From contig CAIMLR010000003.1 in assembly GCA_903842345.1 (NCBI GenBank), positions 1 through 64,000 on the forward strand: DNA of 64,000 nucleotides. The letters run 5' to 3'. The first letter of the stretch is position 1. Each line of letters starts with the position of its first letter. This document shows, piece after piece, positions 36,804-45,829 of this stretch. The position numbers and the translations under genes are program-made. Source of the DNA: an uncultured Myxococcales bacterium. Lineage in GTDB: Bacteria; Myxococcota_A; UBA9042. A model generated the notes under the pieces. That model searched no databases, was not told the DNA's origin, and saw only the letters and a program-made list of their open reading frames with translations.

Positions 36804-37925
36804 TTACGGCGTCAGCCCGGTAATCGTCGCGCTGACCGTCTCCAGCTTCATCCCCAGCGACTTGGCGTCTTTCGGACCGCCCGGCGTCGAGGCGATGTCG
36901 GACGGCGCCAAGGTCGGCAGCAGCATCTTGACCGTGCCCTTGCCGCCGATGCTCGCGAACGCTGAGTCCGGAGCCGCGTCGATCGCCGCGTTCAGGTCGG
37001 CGTCGGTGACGTAGCCGCACAGGATGCCGTTTGTCGTCGTCTTCCAACTCGTGCTGTCGGCAACCGTGCCCTTGAGCTCCGGCTTGGAGATCGTCAACAC
37101 GAGCGGCGCACCGCTGAGCGACAGCGTAATGATGAACTTGTCCGCCTTGGCTTCCAGCGTCGAGCCCGTGACCGTCGCCGCCGGGAAGCTGACCAGCGAC
37201 GCGCAGCTCGTCGCGTCACACGTCTTGTTGGTGTACGACGACGCCTTGACGGTGTAGCTGCAGCCCGCCGACGGGTTCTTGCAGGTGCTGCCCGCCGCCG
37301 GATCGCCCAGCAGCACGTTGAACAGGAACGGCGTGCCGCTGGTGTTGTACGCCTTCGGGTCAAACAGCATGTCCAGCTTGTCGTTGTCCAGCGCGTCCTG
37401 CAGCGGCTTGGCGGCGAAGCTGGAGAGGCCGGACAATGAGTTGTCGACCTTGCCGTCGCCGTTCAAGTCGCAGCCTTCGGTCTTTGCGCCAAACGTCAGC
37501 TTGGTCAGCTTCTGGACGCTGCCGCTCTTGTCGTCGGTGCCCCATACCGGGCCGCTGCTCGCCGTGTCCGTGGCGCCGCTGTCGATTGGGCCTGTGTCCG
37601 TTGGGCCAGTGTCAGCCGGGCCAGTGTCACCTGGACCGGTGTCGGCAATCGCGTCAGCCGGGACGTCCGTCCCGCCGCTGCTGTCAACCTTGACGGTGTC
37701 CGTCGGCACGATGACGTCAACGGCGGCCGTGTCCCCGCCCGCGCCGGTGTCAGCCGAGAGCGAGCCGTCGCCGCCGGTTGTGTCGCCGGTCAGCACCCCG
37801 CCACCGCCGCCGTCGCCGGTTGTCGTTGAGCAGCCGGACGCCGCGAGACCAAGAAGCGCGATTCCACAAGCTGCGGCGATCCGCAGCAAACCCTTATCCA
37901 AACGAACGAATTTGCGATTTTGCAT
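36804..37925 (-). CDS. Lipoprotein with Asp-Thr-Gly-rich linker
   Basis: A 373-residue lipoprotein with lipobox LAASGC. After Gly-rich residues it has a low-complexity linker (about 40-120) built from DTGP and TDTG repeats, a pattern frequent in secreted proteins of delta-type bacteria. It is followed by a globular domain of about 230 residues that contains a Ca-binding-like DLNGDGKVD and disulphide-capable Cys (CKNPSAGC, CDATSC). ATG 37925 has GAGGAG seven bases upstream. mepA ends 77 bases upstream on the same strand. No known family is recognised. Confidence 0.62.
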   Translation of the reverse strand: MQNRKFVRLDKGLLRIAAACGIALLGLAASGCSTTTGDGGGGGVLTGDTTGGDGSLSADTGAGGDTAAVDVIVPTDTVKVDSSGGTDVPADAIADTGPGDTGPADTGPTDTGPIDSGATDTASSGPVWGTDDKSGSVQKLTKLTFGAKTEGCDLNGDGKVDNSLSGLSSFAAKPLQDALDNDKLDMLFDPKAYNTSGTPFLFNVLLGDPAAGSTCKNPSAGCSYTVKASSYTNKTCDATSCASLVSFPAATVTGSTLEAKADKFIITLSLSGAPLVLTISKPELKGTVADSTSWKTTTNGILCGYVTDADLNAAIDAAPDSAFASIGGKGTVKMLLPTLAPSDIASTPGGPKDAKSLGMKLETVSATITGLTP

Positions 37926-38002
37926 GAAAGACTCCTCCCCGAGTCGATTTACGATACAGGTCCGGTCGGCAGACTACAAGAAATGGCGACTTGTGAACGC
38001 GG

Positions 38003-38863
38003 TCAGTCGATGCAGTCGGGCTTGTCGCCTTCCGGGCAGCGAAAACGGACGTGAAAATGGTCGGCGTGGCCCGTCGCGTGGCGGATGACGCCGCGGGGTA
38101 TGGTTGCGCCGGCGGGGTACTGGAAGATCGGCGCGAGCGCCTGCTCGGTCCAGCCGTTGTCCAGGAGCGCTTCGTACAGGATCGCCTGGATCTCGTAGTC
38201 CATGAAGACCCAGCCGACTTCGCCCGTGCTCAGCAGCGCTTCGAGGAACGCCCAGGTCCGCTCGGCGTCCAGGTTGCTCACGTCGGTCAGCTCAAATCGC
38301 TTCGGTTGGCCGCGGGTCGTGCGCATGTACGCGATGTCCACGTCCCGCCCCGATTGATGCGACTTGTGCGGTTTCAGAAAACCGCCGCCATCCGCGGAGA
38401 TCGCGCCGATCACGATCGCCGGGACGCCCTGGAACTGTCGGTTCACCTGCGCCGCCGCCATCTCCAGCAGCGCGACCGTGTTGTCGGTGCCAAACGCGTT
38501 CGGGCTGACCGCGATGTAGCCGGGACCTTGGCTGGGAATGTGACAGCCGTCCTGCAATTGGCCGTCGGTCGTCGGCCCCAGCGAGCGCGACGCCTGGTCC
38601 TTGCGCGGCTGGCAAAGGGGCGCGGGCATCTGGAACAGCGGCGCGCCCGCGACGTTGCCCACGGTCGCTGTGTGCGAGCGGCCTTGCACGCGCACGCGCT
38701 GGGGCGGCAACGGGATCTGCTCGTAGGCGTTTTCTTCCGGTGCGTCGCGAAAGACCATGCGATCGACGCTGCGGCGCTTCTTCCGCTGCGGCGCGCTCTC
38801 TGAACAGGCGACGAGCGCCGCCAAAATGGCGAGCAGGATCGCGTGGGCAAGGAAGCGGGACAT
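38003..38863 (-). CDS. mepA: Penicillin-insensitive murein endopeptidase MepA
   Basis: A 286-residue lipoprotein-like exported zinc peptidase (family M74) that cuts D-Ala-meso-DAP cross-links of peptidoglycan. The Zn motifs are visible as HKSHQSGRDVDI (about 165-176) and the distal GHADHFHVRF (about 264-273). Signal and lipobox ALVACS indicate lipid anchoring, while E. coli MepA is soluble periplasmic. ATG 38863 overlaps the rapZ stop by one base, so the gene is coupled to rapZ. It is about ten residues longer than E. coli MepA because of the N-terminal linker. Confidence 0.88.
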   Translation of the reverse strand: MSRFLAHAILLAILAALVACSESAPQRKKRRSVDRMVFRDAPEENAYEQIPLPPQRVRVQGRSHTATVGNVAGAPLFQMPAPLCQPRKDQASRSLGPTTDGQLQDGCHIPSQGPGYIAVSPNAFGTDNTVALLEMAAAQVNRQFQGVPAIVIGAISADGGGFLKPHKSHQSGRDVDIAYMRTTRGQPKRFELTDVSNLDAERTWAFLEALLSTGEVGWVFMDYEIQAILYEALLDNGWTEQALAPIFQYPAGATIPRGVIRHATGHADHFHVRFRCPEGDKPDCID

Positions 38864-39735
38864 CAGGCCTTTTGCTTCAAGTCGCGGTGGCTGACCGTTA
38901 CGCGGCCGAGGCGCATCGCGCGGATGTGCTCGCCCATGGCTTCAGCGAGCGCGACGCTGCGATGCTGTCCGCCGGTGCAGCCCATGGCGACGCTGACCAT
39001 CGCGCGGCCCTCCTGGGCATGCAGCGGAAGCACGTAGTCCAGCAGGTAGTTCATGCGCTCCAGCGCGTGACTGCCGCCGCGCTCCATCACGAACTGCCGG
39101 ACGGGCAGGTCCAGGCCGGACATCGGCGAGAGCGCCGGCACAAAGTACGGATTGTCGACGTAGCGCACGTCAAAAACGTAGTCGGCGTCGCGCGGCAGGC
39201 CGTGCTTGAAACCGAACGACTGCATCGACACGATCAGCCGCACATCCGCCGAAAACTCCGGGTCAAAGATGCGTTGGATGTGGCGTTTCAGCTGGTGGAT
39301 ATTGAGCTCGGACGTGTCGACGACCATCGTCGCGCGCTCGCGCACCGGCATCATGTGGTCGCGCTCGAACCGGATGGCCTCGCTGACCGTGCCTGCGCGC
39401 CAAATTGGATGCTTGCGCCGCGTCTCGGCAAAACGCCGGATCAGGATGTCGTCCGCGCAGTCCAGGAACAGCAGTTCCGCTTGCACGCCGTGGGTCTTGA
39501 GCGCGCCAATGGCCGTGTCGAGATCGCCGAGCAGCTCGCCCGCGCGGATGTCGATGCCCACCGCGACCGGCGTCGCCGTCAGCCGCTCGGCCATCATGGT
39601 CTCAAGCGCGGGCAGGAGCGCGGTCGGCAGGTTGTCGACGCAGTAGAAGCCGAGGTCCTCCAGCGCATGCAGGCACGTCGAACGTCCAGAACCGCTGATG
39701 CCGGTCACGATGACGAATCGGGCGTTGCTGGCCAT
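38863..39735 (-). CDS. rapZ: RNase adapter / nucleotide-binding protein RapZ
   Basis: A 290-residue protein with P-loop GISGSGRS near residue 11 and the conserved GFYCVDNLP block just after it. The C-terminal domain carries GCTGGQHRSVALAEAM, typical of RapZ/YvcJ. In E. coli RapZ guides RNase E to the small RNA GlmZ in amino-sugar control; in other phyla it is mainly a nucleotide-binding sensor. It is 35 bases downstream of rpoN, a neighbourhood conserved in many proteobacteria, though ptsN and hpf are absent here. mepA overlaps its end. Confidence 0.93.
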   Translation of the reverse strand: MASNARFVIVTGISGSGRSTCLHALEDLGFYCVDNLPTALLPALETMMAERLTATPVAVGIDIRAGELLGDLDTAIGALKTHGVQAELLFLDCADDILIRRFAETRRKHPIWRAGTVSEAIRFERDHMMPVRERATMVVDTSELNIHQLKRHIQRIFDPEFSADVRLIVSMQSFGFKHGLPRDADYVFDVRYVDNPYFVPALSPMSGLDLPVRQFVMERGGSHALERMNYLLDYVLPLHAQEGRAMVSVAMGCTGGQHRSVALAEAMGEHIRAMRLGRVTVSHRDLKQKA

Positions 39736-39769
39736 GGTCTGCTCCTGCCGCTCGCCTTGCGGGCGTTGG

Positions 39770-41482
39770 TCAGTATTGCTTGCGCCGTTGCGACGACGGC
39801 GGAATATTCAACGCTTCTCGATATTTGGCGACCGTTCGCCGCGCCACTGTCATGGTCTCGCGCGGCTTCAGCGCCTCCAGCTGCGTCTCCGTACACGAGA
39901 GCCGCGCCAGCATCTTGCCGCGATCCCAGTCGCCGTGAAGCATTTCCACGATTTCCTGATCGGACAGCGGCGAACTCGGCTGTTCGTGATCGATGAACCG
40001 CTTGATCGCGCTCTTCACCGCCTCGGACGCCACGTCGCTGCCATCGCCGGACGGCACGCCCGCACCAAAGAAGAACTTCAGCTCAAAAATCCCTTGCGGC
40101 GTGTGGACATACTTCGCGGTCGTCACGCGGGACACGGTCGACTCGTGGAGTCCCACGTCCTCCGCCACTTCCCGCAGCACCAGCGGCCGCAGCTTCTCCA
40201 CGCCGCGATCGAGGAACGGCCGCTGAAAGCGCATGATCGACTCGGTCACCCGCTGAATCGTCGACTGCCGCTGGTGGATCGAGCGGATCATCCACGTCGC
40301 CGCCCGCATCTTTTCCTGAAGGTATTCCTTGGCTTCCGTATCGCCTTCGCCCGAGAGCGCCTGCTTGTAGAAGTTGGACACGCGCAGCCGCGGCAGCCCG
40401 TCCTCGTTTAGCACGACCGTGTAGTCCTCGCCGAGCTTGTACACGTAGACGTCCGGCGTGATGTAACGTGCCGTTTCGCCAATGAAATGTCGACCCGGTC
40501 GCGGCTCCAGGGAAGCCAGCAGCCCCATCAGCCGCTGCTCCTCGTTGGGCCGCAGCCGCAGATCGCGCCGCAGTCCCGCGTGATCGCGCGCCTCGATGTA
40601 CGGCAGTCCGACCTCAATCAGCTTGTGCAGCCGCAGTTCCTTGGGATGCCGGGACAGCGCCTGGGTCAGCAGGCACTCGCGCAGGTCGCGGCTCGCCACG
40701 CCGTTCGGATCGAGGCTGCGGATGATGCCCAGCACGCGCGTCACTTCCGCGACGTCCACGCCGTTGGACGCCGCCAGCGCCCGCAGCGAGTTGCCGTACA
40801 GCGCTTCCGTCTTGCACCCCCGGCTCTCCGCGTCCTTCTGCCATGCCGCGACCTCGTCGTCGGTCAGCCAGTACAGCGTCAGCTTGCCCTTGGCCTCGGC
40901 CTTCTCAATGCCTTGGGACTCCGCGAGCTTGGCCAGCTGCCGCCGCACCGTGTCCGTCCCGCCCAGGATGTCCAGGCGCGTGGGCCGGAAGTAGCCATCG
41001 TCGTCCAGATTGCCGATGATCTCCTCCACCAGCTGCCGATCCGCGGCCGCCAGCGTCGTCGACGCGATCTGCTCTTCCAGGAACTCCGGCAGCGTGGACG
41101 CCCGCGTCAGCGTTTGGGACAGCGCCGGGCGCTCTTCGTCCTCGCCATCGCGAAACGCGCCGCCGCCCTCACTCGGGCCGCGCGCGAGGTCGGTAAAGTA
41201 CTGCTGCCAGTCGATTTCATTGCGTTCATCGCGCGTCGGCGGCGCCTCGATGTCCGTCACCGGCGCTTCGCCGCCCGTCAGCGCGGAAGGCAGCGGGTCC
41301 TGCGACGTCTCCGTCTGCATTTCCTCTTCCAACAGCGGGTTCTCGTTGAGCGCGTCGCCAACGGCTTCCATCAGCTCAGTCCGCGACAATTGCAGCAGGC
41401 GAATCGCCTGTTGCAGTTGCTGCGTCATGACAAGCCGCTGTTCAAGCCGCTGTCCAAGCTGGAGACCCTGTTTGAACTCCAT
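39770..41482 (-). CDS. rpoN: Sigma54 factor RpoN with enlarged central region
   Basis: A 570-residue sigma factor. The N-terminal Gln-rich region I (QQLQQAIRLLQLSRTEL, about 21-37), the core-binding region and the C-terminal DNA-binding region with the RpoN box ARRTVAKYRE are present. The helix before it reads STVSRVTTAKYV. E. coli RpoN has 477 residues. The excess is largely a stretch of about 65 residues at about 172-240, which contains a charged segment (AEAKGKLTLYWLTDDEV) between DDDGYF and VLGIIRSLDP. I chose ATG 41482 because it gives the classic MEFKQGLQL start; a TTG at 41539 would add 19 residues. It must work with the FHA-GAF activator at 19502-21298. Confidence 0.93.
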   Translation of the reverse strand: MEFKQGLQLGQRLEQRLVMTQQLQQAIRLLQLSRTELMEAVGDALNENPLLEEEMQTETSQDPLPSALTGGEAPVTDIEAPPTRDERNEIDWQQYFTDLARGPSEGGGAFRDGEDEERPALSQTLTRASTLPEFLEEQIASTTLAAADRQLVEEIIGNLDDDGYFRPTRLDILGGTDTVRRQLAKLAESQGIEKAEAKGKLTLYWLTDDEVAAWQKDAESRGCKTEALYGNSLRALAASNGVDVAEVTRVLGIIRSLDPNGVASRDLRECLLTQALSRHPKELRLHKLIEVGLPYIEARDHAGLRRDLRLRPNEEQRLMGLLASLEPRPGRHFIGETARYITPDVYVYKLGEDYTVVLNEDGLPRLRVSNFYKQALSGEGDTEAKEYLQEKMRAATWMIRSIHQRQSTIQRVTESIMRFQRPFLDRGVEKLRPLVLREVAEDVGLHESTVSRVTTAKYVHTPQGIFELKFFFGAGVPSGDGSDVASEAVKSAIKRFIDHEQPSSPLSDQEIVEMLHGDWDRGKMLARLSCTETQLEALKPRETMTVARRTVAKYREALNIPPSSQRRKQY

Positions 41483-41705
41483 GCGCTCCGCGTAGTCGTC
41501 CGTCAGGCGGGGTTCGGCGGGTAGCCGCTGCGCTGACAAACGGGCAGCGCGATTGTACCGGCGGGACCGGAGGGCGACAAGCGAATGTAAGCGCCGTTGT
41601 CAGGGAATTGTCAGATCGCGCGCAAAAAGGTGATTGGGTTGGCGCGAAATGTGCAAGGCCTACCCGGCACCTCCATGCTTCGCCACAGTTTTCGCTGTAC
41701 CGCGC

Positions 41706-41734
41706 TTGACAGCAGGCGGTTTGGCCCTTAACTG
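41706..41734 (+). promoter_or_regulatory. Candidate promoter for dnaJ in the rpoN-dnaJ divergent gap
   Basis: TTGACA (41706-41711), a perfect -35, is followed after 17 bases by TAACTG (41729-41734), a poor -10. dnaJ starts about 70 bases further on. The 327-base gap (41483-41809) between rpoN and dnaJ shows no further gene, no CIRCE-like palindrome and no sigma54 site that I can find. Confidence 0.4.
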
Positions 41735-41809
41735 GCGACGCGGTTCCGATAGCCGTGATTGCACCCGTCTATTCCTGCCAGAATTTGTCCGACCCTGAGG
41801 AATGCCAGC

Positions 41810-42871
41810 ATGGCCAAGACTGATTTCTATGAACTGCTCGGCGTGCCCAAGGACGTCAACGAGGGTGATCTCAAAAAAGCCTTTCGCAAAGCGGCGATGC
41901 AGTACCACCCGGACCGCAACCCGGGCGACGCGCACGCGGAGGAGATGTTCAAGCAGTGCGCGGAGGCGTACGACGTGCTCTCCGATGCGCAGAAGCGCGC
42001 TGCGTACGATCGCTACGGCCATGCCGCGTTTGAATCGGGACGCGGTGGCGGCGGCGGCGGTCCCGGCAACATGGACGACATGTTCAGCCATTTTGGCGAT
42101 ATCTTTGGGGATATTTTTGGCGGACGGCGTGGCGGTGCCAAACGGCCGGCGCGCGGCGGCGACTTGCGGTTCGACCTCGGCTTGACCCTGCGCGAGGCGG
42201 TCGAGGGCGTCAAACGCGAGATCAACGTCCCGCGGGTCGACCCCTGTGGCACGTGCTCCGGCAGCGGCGCCAAGGTGGGAACCGCGCCCGAACAGTGCGG
42301 CCAGTGCGGCGGACGCGGTCAGGTCGGCCATCAACAAGGCCCGTTTGTCTTCGCCGTCACGTGCCCGCAGTGCCAGGGCCAGGGGCGCACCGTCAAGCCC
42401 GCCAACCGCTGCGCCACGTGTGGCGGCGCCGGGCAACAGCGCATCGAGAAGAAAGTCACCGTCAAGATTCCCGCAGGCGTGGACTCAGGCACGCGCTTGC
42501 GCGTCTCGGGCGAGGGCGAGCGCGGCCAGGCGGGCCAGCAGCCGGGCGATCTCTACGTGGTGCTGGCAGTCCAGCCCGATGACGTGTTCCAGCGCGACGG
42601 CGACGATCTGCACTGTGAGATCGACGTCGACGTGGTGCGCGCCGTCCTGGGCGGCGTGGTGTCTGTGCCGCTGATCGATGGCGGCGATGAGAAGGTCAAG
42701 CTGCCGCCGGGCATCCAGCCGGGCGAGCAGGTGCGGATCCGCGGCAAGGGCGTGCCGCATTTGCAGGGCGCGGGCCGGGGCGACCAGTTCGCCCACGTGC
42801 GGGTCGTTGTGCCGCGCAAGCTGACCGACCGCGAGCGCAAGCTGTACGAGGACCTTGCGCGCGATTCCTGA
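41810..42871 (+). CDS. dnaJ: Hsp40 co-chaperone DnaJ
   Basis: A 353-residue type I DnaJ that stimulates DnaK. The J domain has YHPDRNPGD, a Gly/Phe-rich region (about 75-115) follows, then four zinc-finger motifs CGTCSGSG, CGQCGGRG, CPQCQGQG and CATCGGAG, and two C-terminal beta domains with a dimer helix. ATG 41810 follows a TGAGGA about nine bases upstream. No dnaK or grpE is adjacent. The next gene, a permease, begins 78 bases later. Confidence 0.94.
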   Translation: MAKTDFYELLGVPKDVNEGDLKKAFRKAAMQYHPDRNPGDAHAEEMFKQCAEAYDVLSDAQKRAAYDRYGHAAFESGRGGGGGGPGNMDDMFSHFGDIFGDIFGGRRGGAKRPARGGDLRFDLGLTLREAVEGVKREINVPRVDPCGTCSGSGAKVGTAPEQCGQCGGRGQVGHQQGPFVFAVTCPQCQGQGRTVKPANRCATCGGAGQQRIEKKVTVKIPAGVDSGTRLRVSGEGERGQAGQQPGDLYVVLAVQPDDVFQRDGDDLHCEIDVDVVRAVLGGVVSVPLIDGGDEKVKLPPGIQPGEQVRIRGKGVPHLQGAGRGDQFAHVRVVVPRKLTDRERKLYEDLARDS

Positions 42872-42949
42872 CCGGCGATTGAAAATACCCGCGCCCGCGG
42901 CTACCGTGGCAACCTCGCGCGCGCGGTCCACCTGCGCAACAAAGGCGCC

Positions 42950-45583
42950 ATGTTGACGCTCCTCCGGCCGATTTCCCTCAGGCGCCTGACCGAGCACAAG
43001 CTGCGCGCGGCGATGACGGCCGTCGGCATCTCCCTTGGCGTCGCCGTGCTCGTCGCGGTCGTCACGGTCAATGCGGGCATCGTCGGCTCGTTTTCCGACA
43101 CGCTGGACCGCATCAGCGGCCGCGTCGATCTGGAAGTGCGCGGCGGTGATACCGGCCTGGACGAGATGCTCGTCGACAAGGCGCTGGAAGTGCCGGGCGT
43201 GAAATACGCGACGCCGGTCATCGAGCGGACGCTGGATCTGGCGGATGGCACGGGCGAGACCCTGGCGATCCTCGGCATCAATTTCACGGAAGATCCCAAG
43301 GCGCTGCAGCATTTGTACCAGCTGGACGCCGCGGCGCTGAAGCGGCCAGCCGCGCCGGACAAGCCCAAGAACGACGACGAGTTTGCCGACGATCCTTTCG
43401 CCATGCTCGATCAGCCGCGGCAGCTCGTCGTGACGACGGAATTCGCCGCCAAGCATCACTTGCAGAAGGGCGGCACGATTGAGCTGCTGACGCCGGTGGG
43501 CCGGCAGACGTTCACCGCGTTCTCGATCGTCGAAGCCAAGGGGCCGCAGAAGGCGATGGGCGGCAATCTGGCGATCATGGATTACGTCGACGCGCAGGAG
43601 GTTTTTGGCCTCAAGCGCCGCGTCGATCGGCTGGACATCGCGTTGGACGACGCGAAGCAGCCCGGTGAAGTGGCGCGCGCAGTCGCGGCGCTCAAGCGCG
43701 CGGTGGGGCAGGAGTACGACGTCGAGAGGCCGGGCAAGCGGCAGGCGCGGCAGGAACAACTGCTGAAGTCCTTCAAGCTGGCGCTGGCGATCGGCGCGGG
43801 CGTGGCGCTGATCGTGGGGATGTTCCTCATCTACCACACGCTGTCGATTACGGTGGCGCAGCGGCGCTCGGAGATCGGCATCCTGCGGGCGGCGGGCGCG
43901 ACGCGGCGGCAGATCGTCGCGCTGTTCACGGTGGAAGGGCTGCTCTTTGGCCTCGGCGGGTCGCTGCTGGGTCTGGCGTTGGGCGGGGTGCTGGCGCGCG
44001 GCATGATGGAAACGTCGGCGCAGTCGGTCACCGATCTGTACCTGCGCGTGCACATTCAGGAAACCCGCGTGGCCTGGAGCACGATGTTCTTTGGCCTGCT
44101 GCTGGGCACGGTGTCTTCCGGGCTGGCGTCGCTGCTGCCGGCGTGGCAGGCGAGCCGGCTGTCGCCGGTGGACACGATCCGCACCGTTGCGTTCGACTTC
44201 CGCGGCGTTCCGACCTTGCGCTGGGAAGCGCGCGAGTTTGGCGCGCTGGGGTGTTACGCGCTCGCCCCGCTTGTTGCGCAGGGGCCACCGATCGGCGGCT
44301 TTCCGGTTTTTGGCCTCATGGCGATGTTCCTGATCGTGCTCGGAACGACGCTGCTGTCGCGCTGGCTGATGCTGCTGCTCACGCGCGTGCTCGGGCCGCT
44401 GGCGACGCGTTTTGGCGGCATCGAAGGGCGGCTGGCGGCGGACAACGTGACGCGTGGCGCCAACAAGTCGGCGGTCACGGTTGCCTCGCTGATGGTCGGG
44501 CTGTCGATGGTGATGGGCAGCGCGATCCTGACGACGAGCTTTCGCCACAGCATCCAGACGTGGATTGAGCAGACCGTGCCGGCGGATTTGTTCATCACGT
44601 CCAACGCCAACATGGGCGGCATCAAGAACCAGCCGGTCGACTTCGCGCTCGCGGCGGAGATCGCCAAGCTGCCCGGCGTCGCGTCCGTGGACACAGTCCG
44701 GCTGCGCAACGTCGATTTCAAGAGTTCCCGTGTGCTGCTGCTCAGCCTGCAGACCAAGATTCGCTTTCAGCACACGTCCGCGTGGCCCATTTCCCGCTGC
44801 GCCGGCGACTGCAAGACCGTGACCTCGCGGCTGACCGCGGGCGAGGGCGTCGTCATTTCCGAGACGCTTTCCCACCGTTTTGGCACCAATCCGGGCGAGA
44901 CGATTGGCCTGCAGACCGCGCACGGGCTTGTGGAATTCCCGGTGCTCGCGGCGATGCGCGACTATTCCAGCGACCAGGGCGCGGTGTTCATGGACCGCGC
45001 GCTCTACCTGAAGCATTGGGATGACGACAAGGTCGACACGTTTGAGCCGTACATGAAGCCGGGCGTCGATCCGAAGGTCGTGCGCGAGCAGGTGCTGGCC
45101 AAGTGGGGCAAGAAATATCGCCTGTTCGCGTTGACGAATGCCGAGTTTCGCGACGAGATTGGCCAGATGATCGACCGGCTGTTCAGCATCACGCGCGCCC
45201 TGGAGCTTGTGACCATCTTCATTTCGCTGCTGTCAGTCGTGAATACGCTGCTGACGGCGATCCTCGACCGGATGCGCGAAATCGGCGTGCTGCGCGCCGT
45301 CGGCATGAAGCGCAACCAACTGGTGCGGGTGATCCTGACGGAGTCGCTGATTCTGGCGCTCATCGGCGCGGCGATCGGCATCGTCGTGGGTACCGTCAAT
45401 GGGCTGATTATCCTCAAGGTCGTCAATGCCCAGGACACGGGCTGGGATGTGCCGCTGAATTTCCCCGTGCATCTCGCGCTCCTGTACGCGTCCGCGCTCG
45501 TCGTCGTCGGCGTGCTGGCGGCGATCTATCCGGCCAGAGTGGCGGCCCGCGTGCCGGTCGTCGATGCCCTGAACTACGAGTGA
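42950..45583 (+). CDS. FtsX-type ABC permease with two FtsX modules
   Basis: An 877-residue inner-membrane permease built like two copies of the MacB/FtsX permease core. One module has its periplasmic part at about 40-285 and helices at about 290-440; a second follows with helices near 510-525 and at about 740-870. The sequence RRSEIGILRAAGATRRQI (about 303-320) is the cytoplasmic coupling loop of the family, and RMREIGVLRAVGMKRNQL (about 773-790) is its second copy. Permeases of this class (LolCE-like or lipoprotein/lipid exporters) need a LolD/MacB-type ATPase, which is not in the window. yacG starts four bases after its stop. Confidence 0.82.
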   Translation: MLTLLRPISLRRLTEHKLRAAMTAVGISLGVAVLVAVVTVNAGIVGSFSDTLDRISGRVDLEVRGGDTGLDEMLVDKALEVPGVKYATPVIERTLDLADGTGETLAILGINFTEDPKALQHLYQLDAAALKRPAAPDKPKNDDEFADDPFAMLDQPRQLVVTTEFAAKHHLQKGGTIELLTPVGRQTFTAFSIVEAKGPQKAMGGNLAIMDYVDAQEVFGLKRRVDRLDIALDDAKQPGEVARAVAALKRAVGQEYDVERPGKRQARQEQLLKSFKLALAIGAGVALIVGMFLIYHTLSITVAQRRSEIGILRAAGATRRQIVALFTVEGLLFGLGGSLLGLALGGVLARGMMETSAQSVTDLYLRVHIQETRVAWSTMFFGLLLGTVSSGLASLLPAWQASRLSPVDTIRTVAFDFRGVPTLRWEAREFGALGCYALAPLVAQGPPIGGFPVFGLMAMFLIVLGTTLLSRWLMLLLTRVLGPLATRFGGIEGRLAADNVTRGANKSAVTVASLMVGLSMVMGSAILTTSFRHSIQTWIEQTVPADLFITSNANMGGIKNQPVDFALAAEIAKLPGVASVDTVRLRNVDFKSSRVLLLSLQTKIRFQHTSAWPISRCAGDCKTVTSRLTAGEGVVISETLSHRFGTNPGETIGLQTAHGLVEFPVLAAMRDYSSDQGAVFMDRALYLKHWDDDKVDTFEPYMKPGVDPKVVREQVLAKWGKKYRLFALTNAEFRDEIGQMIDRLFSITRALELVTIFISLLSVVNTLLTAILDRMREIGVLRAVGMKRNQLVRVILTESLILALIGAAIGIVVGTVNGLIILKVVNAQDTGWDVPLNFPVHLALLYASALVVVGVLAAIYPARVAARVPVVDALNYE

Positions 45584-45587
45584 TGCT

Positions 45588-45806
45588 ATGACTATCGCCT
45601 GCCCCACCTGCAAGAAGCCCAGCGCGCCGCGTGCCGAAAACAAGGCATTCCCGTTCTGCAGCGAACGCTGCCGGCTGATCGACCTCGGCGACTGGTTGAG
45701 CGAGAGCTACCGCGTGCCCGTCGGCCCCGACGCCACGGAACGCGATGGCGTCAGCGAAGACGAAGCCGCGGGCCGCATCCGCACACCCGATGATTTGCCC
45801 AACTGA
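45588..45806 (+). CDS. yacG: Gyrase inhibitor YacG, zinc finger protein
   Basis: A 72-residue zinc protein with CPTCKKP and FCSERCRLIDLGDWL, the CxxC-CxxxC zinc set of the YacG family. In E. coli it binds GyrB and inhibits gyrase. Length is normal. It sits between an FtsX-type permease and an ATP-grasp gene, 23 bases before the latter. Confidence 0.9.
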   Translation: MTIACPTCKKPSAPRAENKAFPFCSERCRLIDLGDWLSESYRVPVGPDATERDGVSEDEAAGRIRTPDDLPN

Positions 45807-45829
45807 CGCGTTTGGAGCAGTCTCTGACC

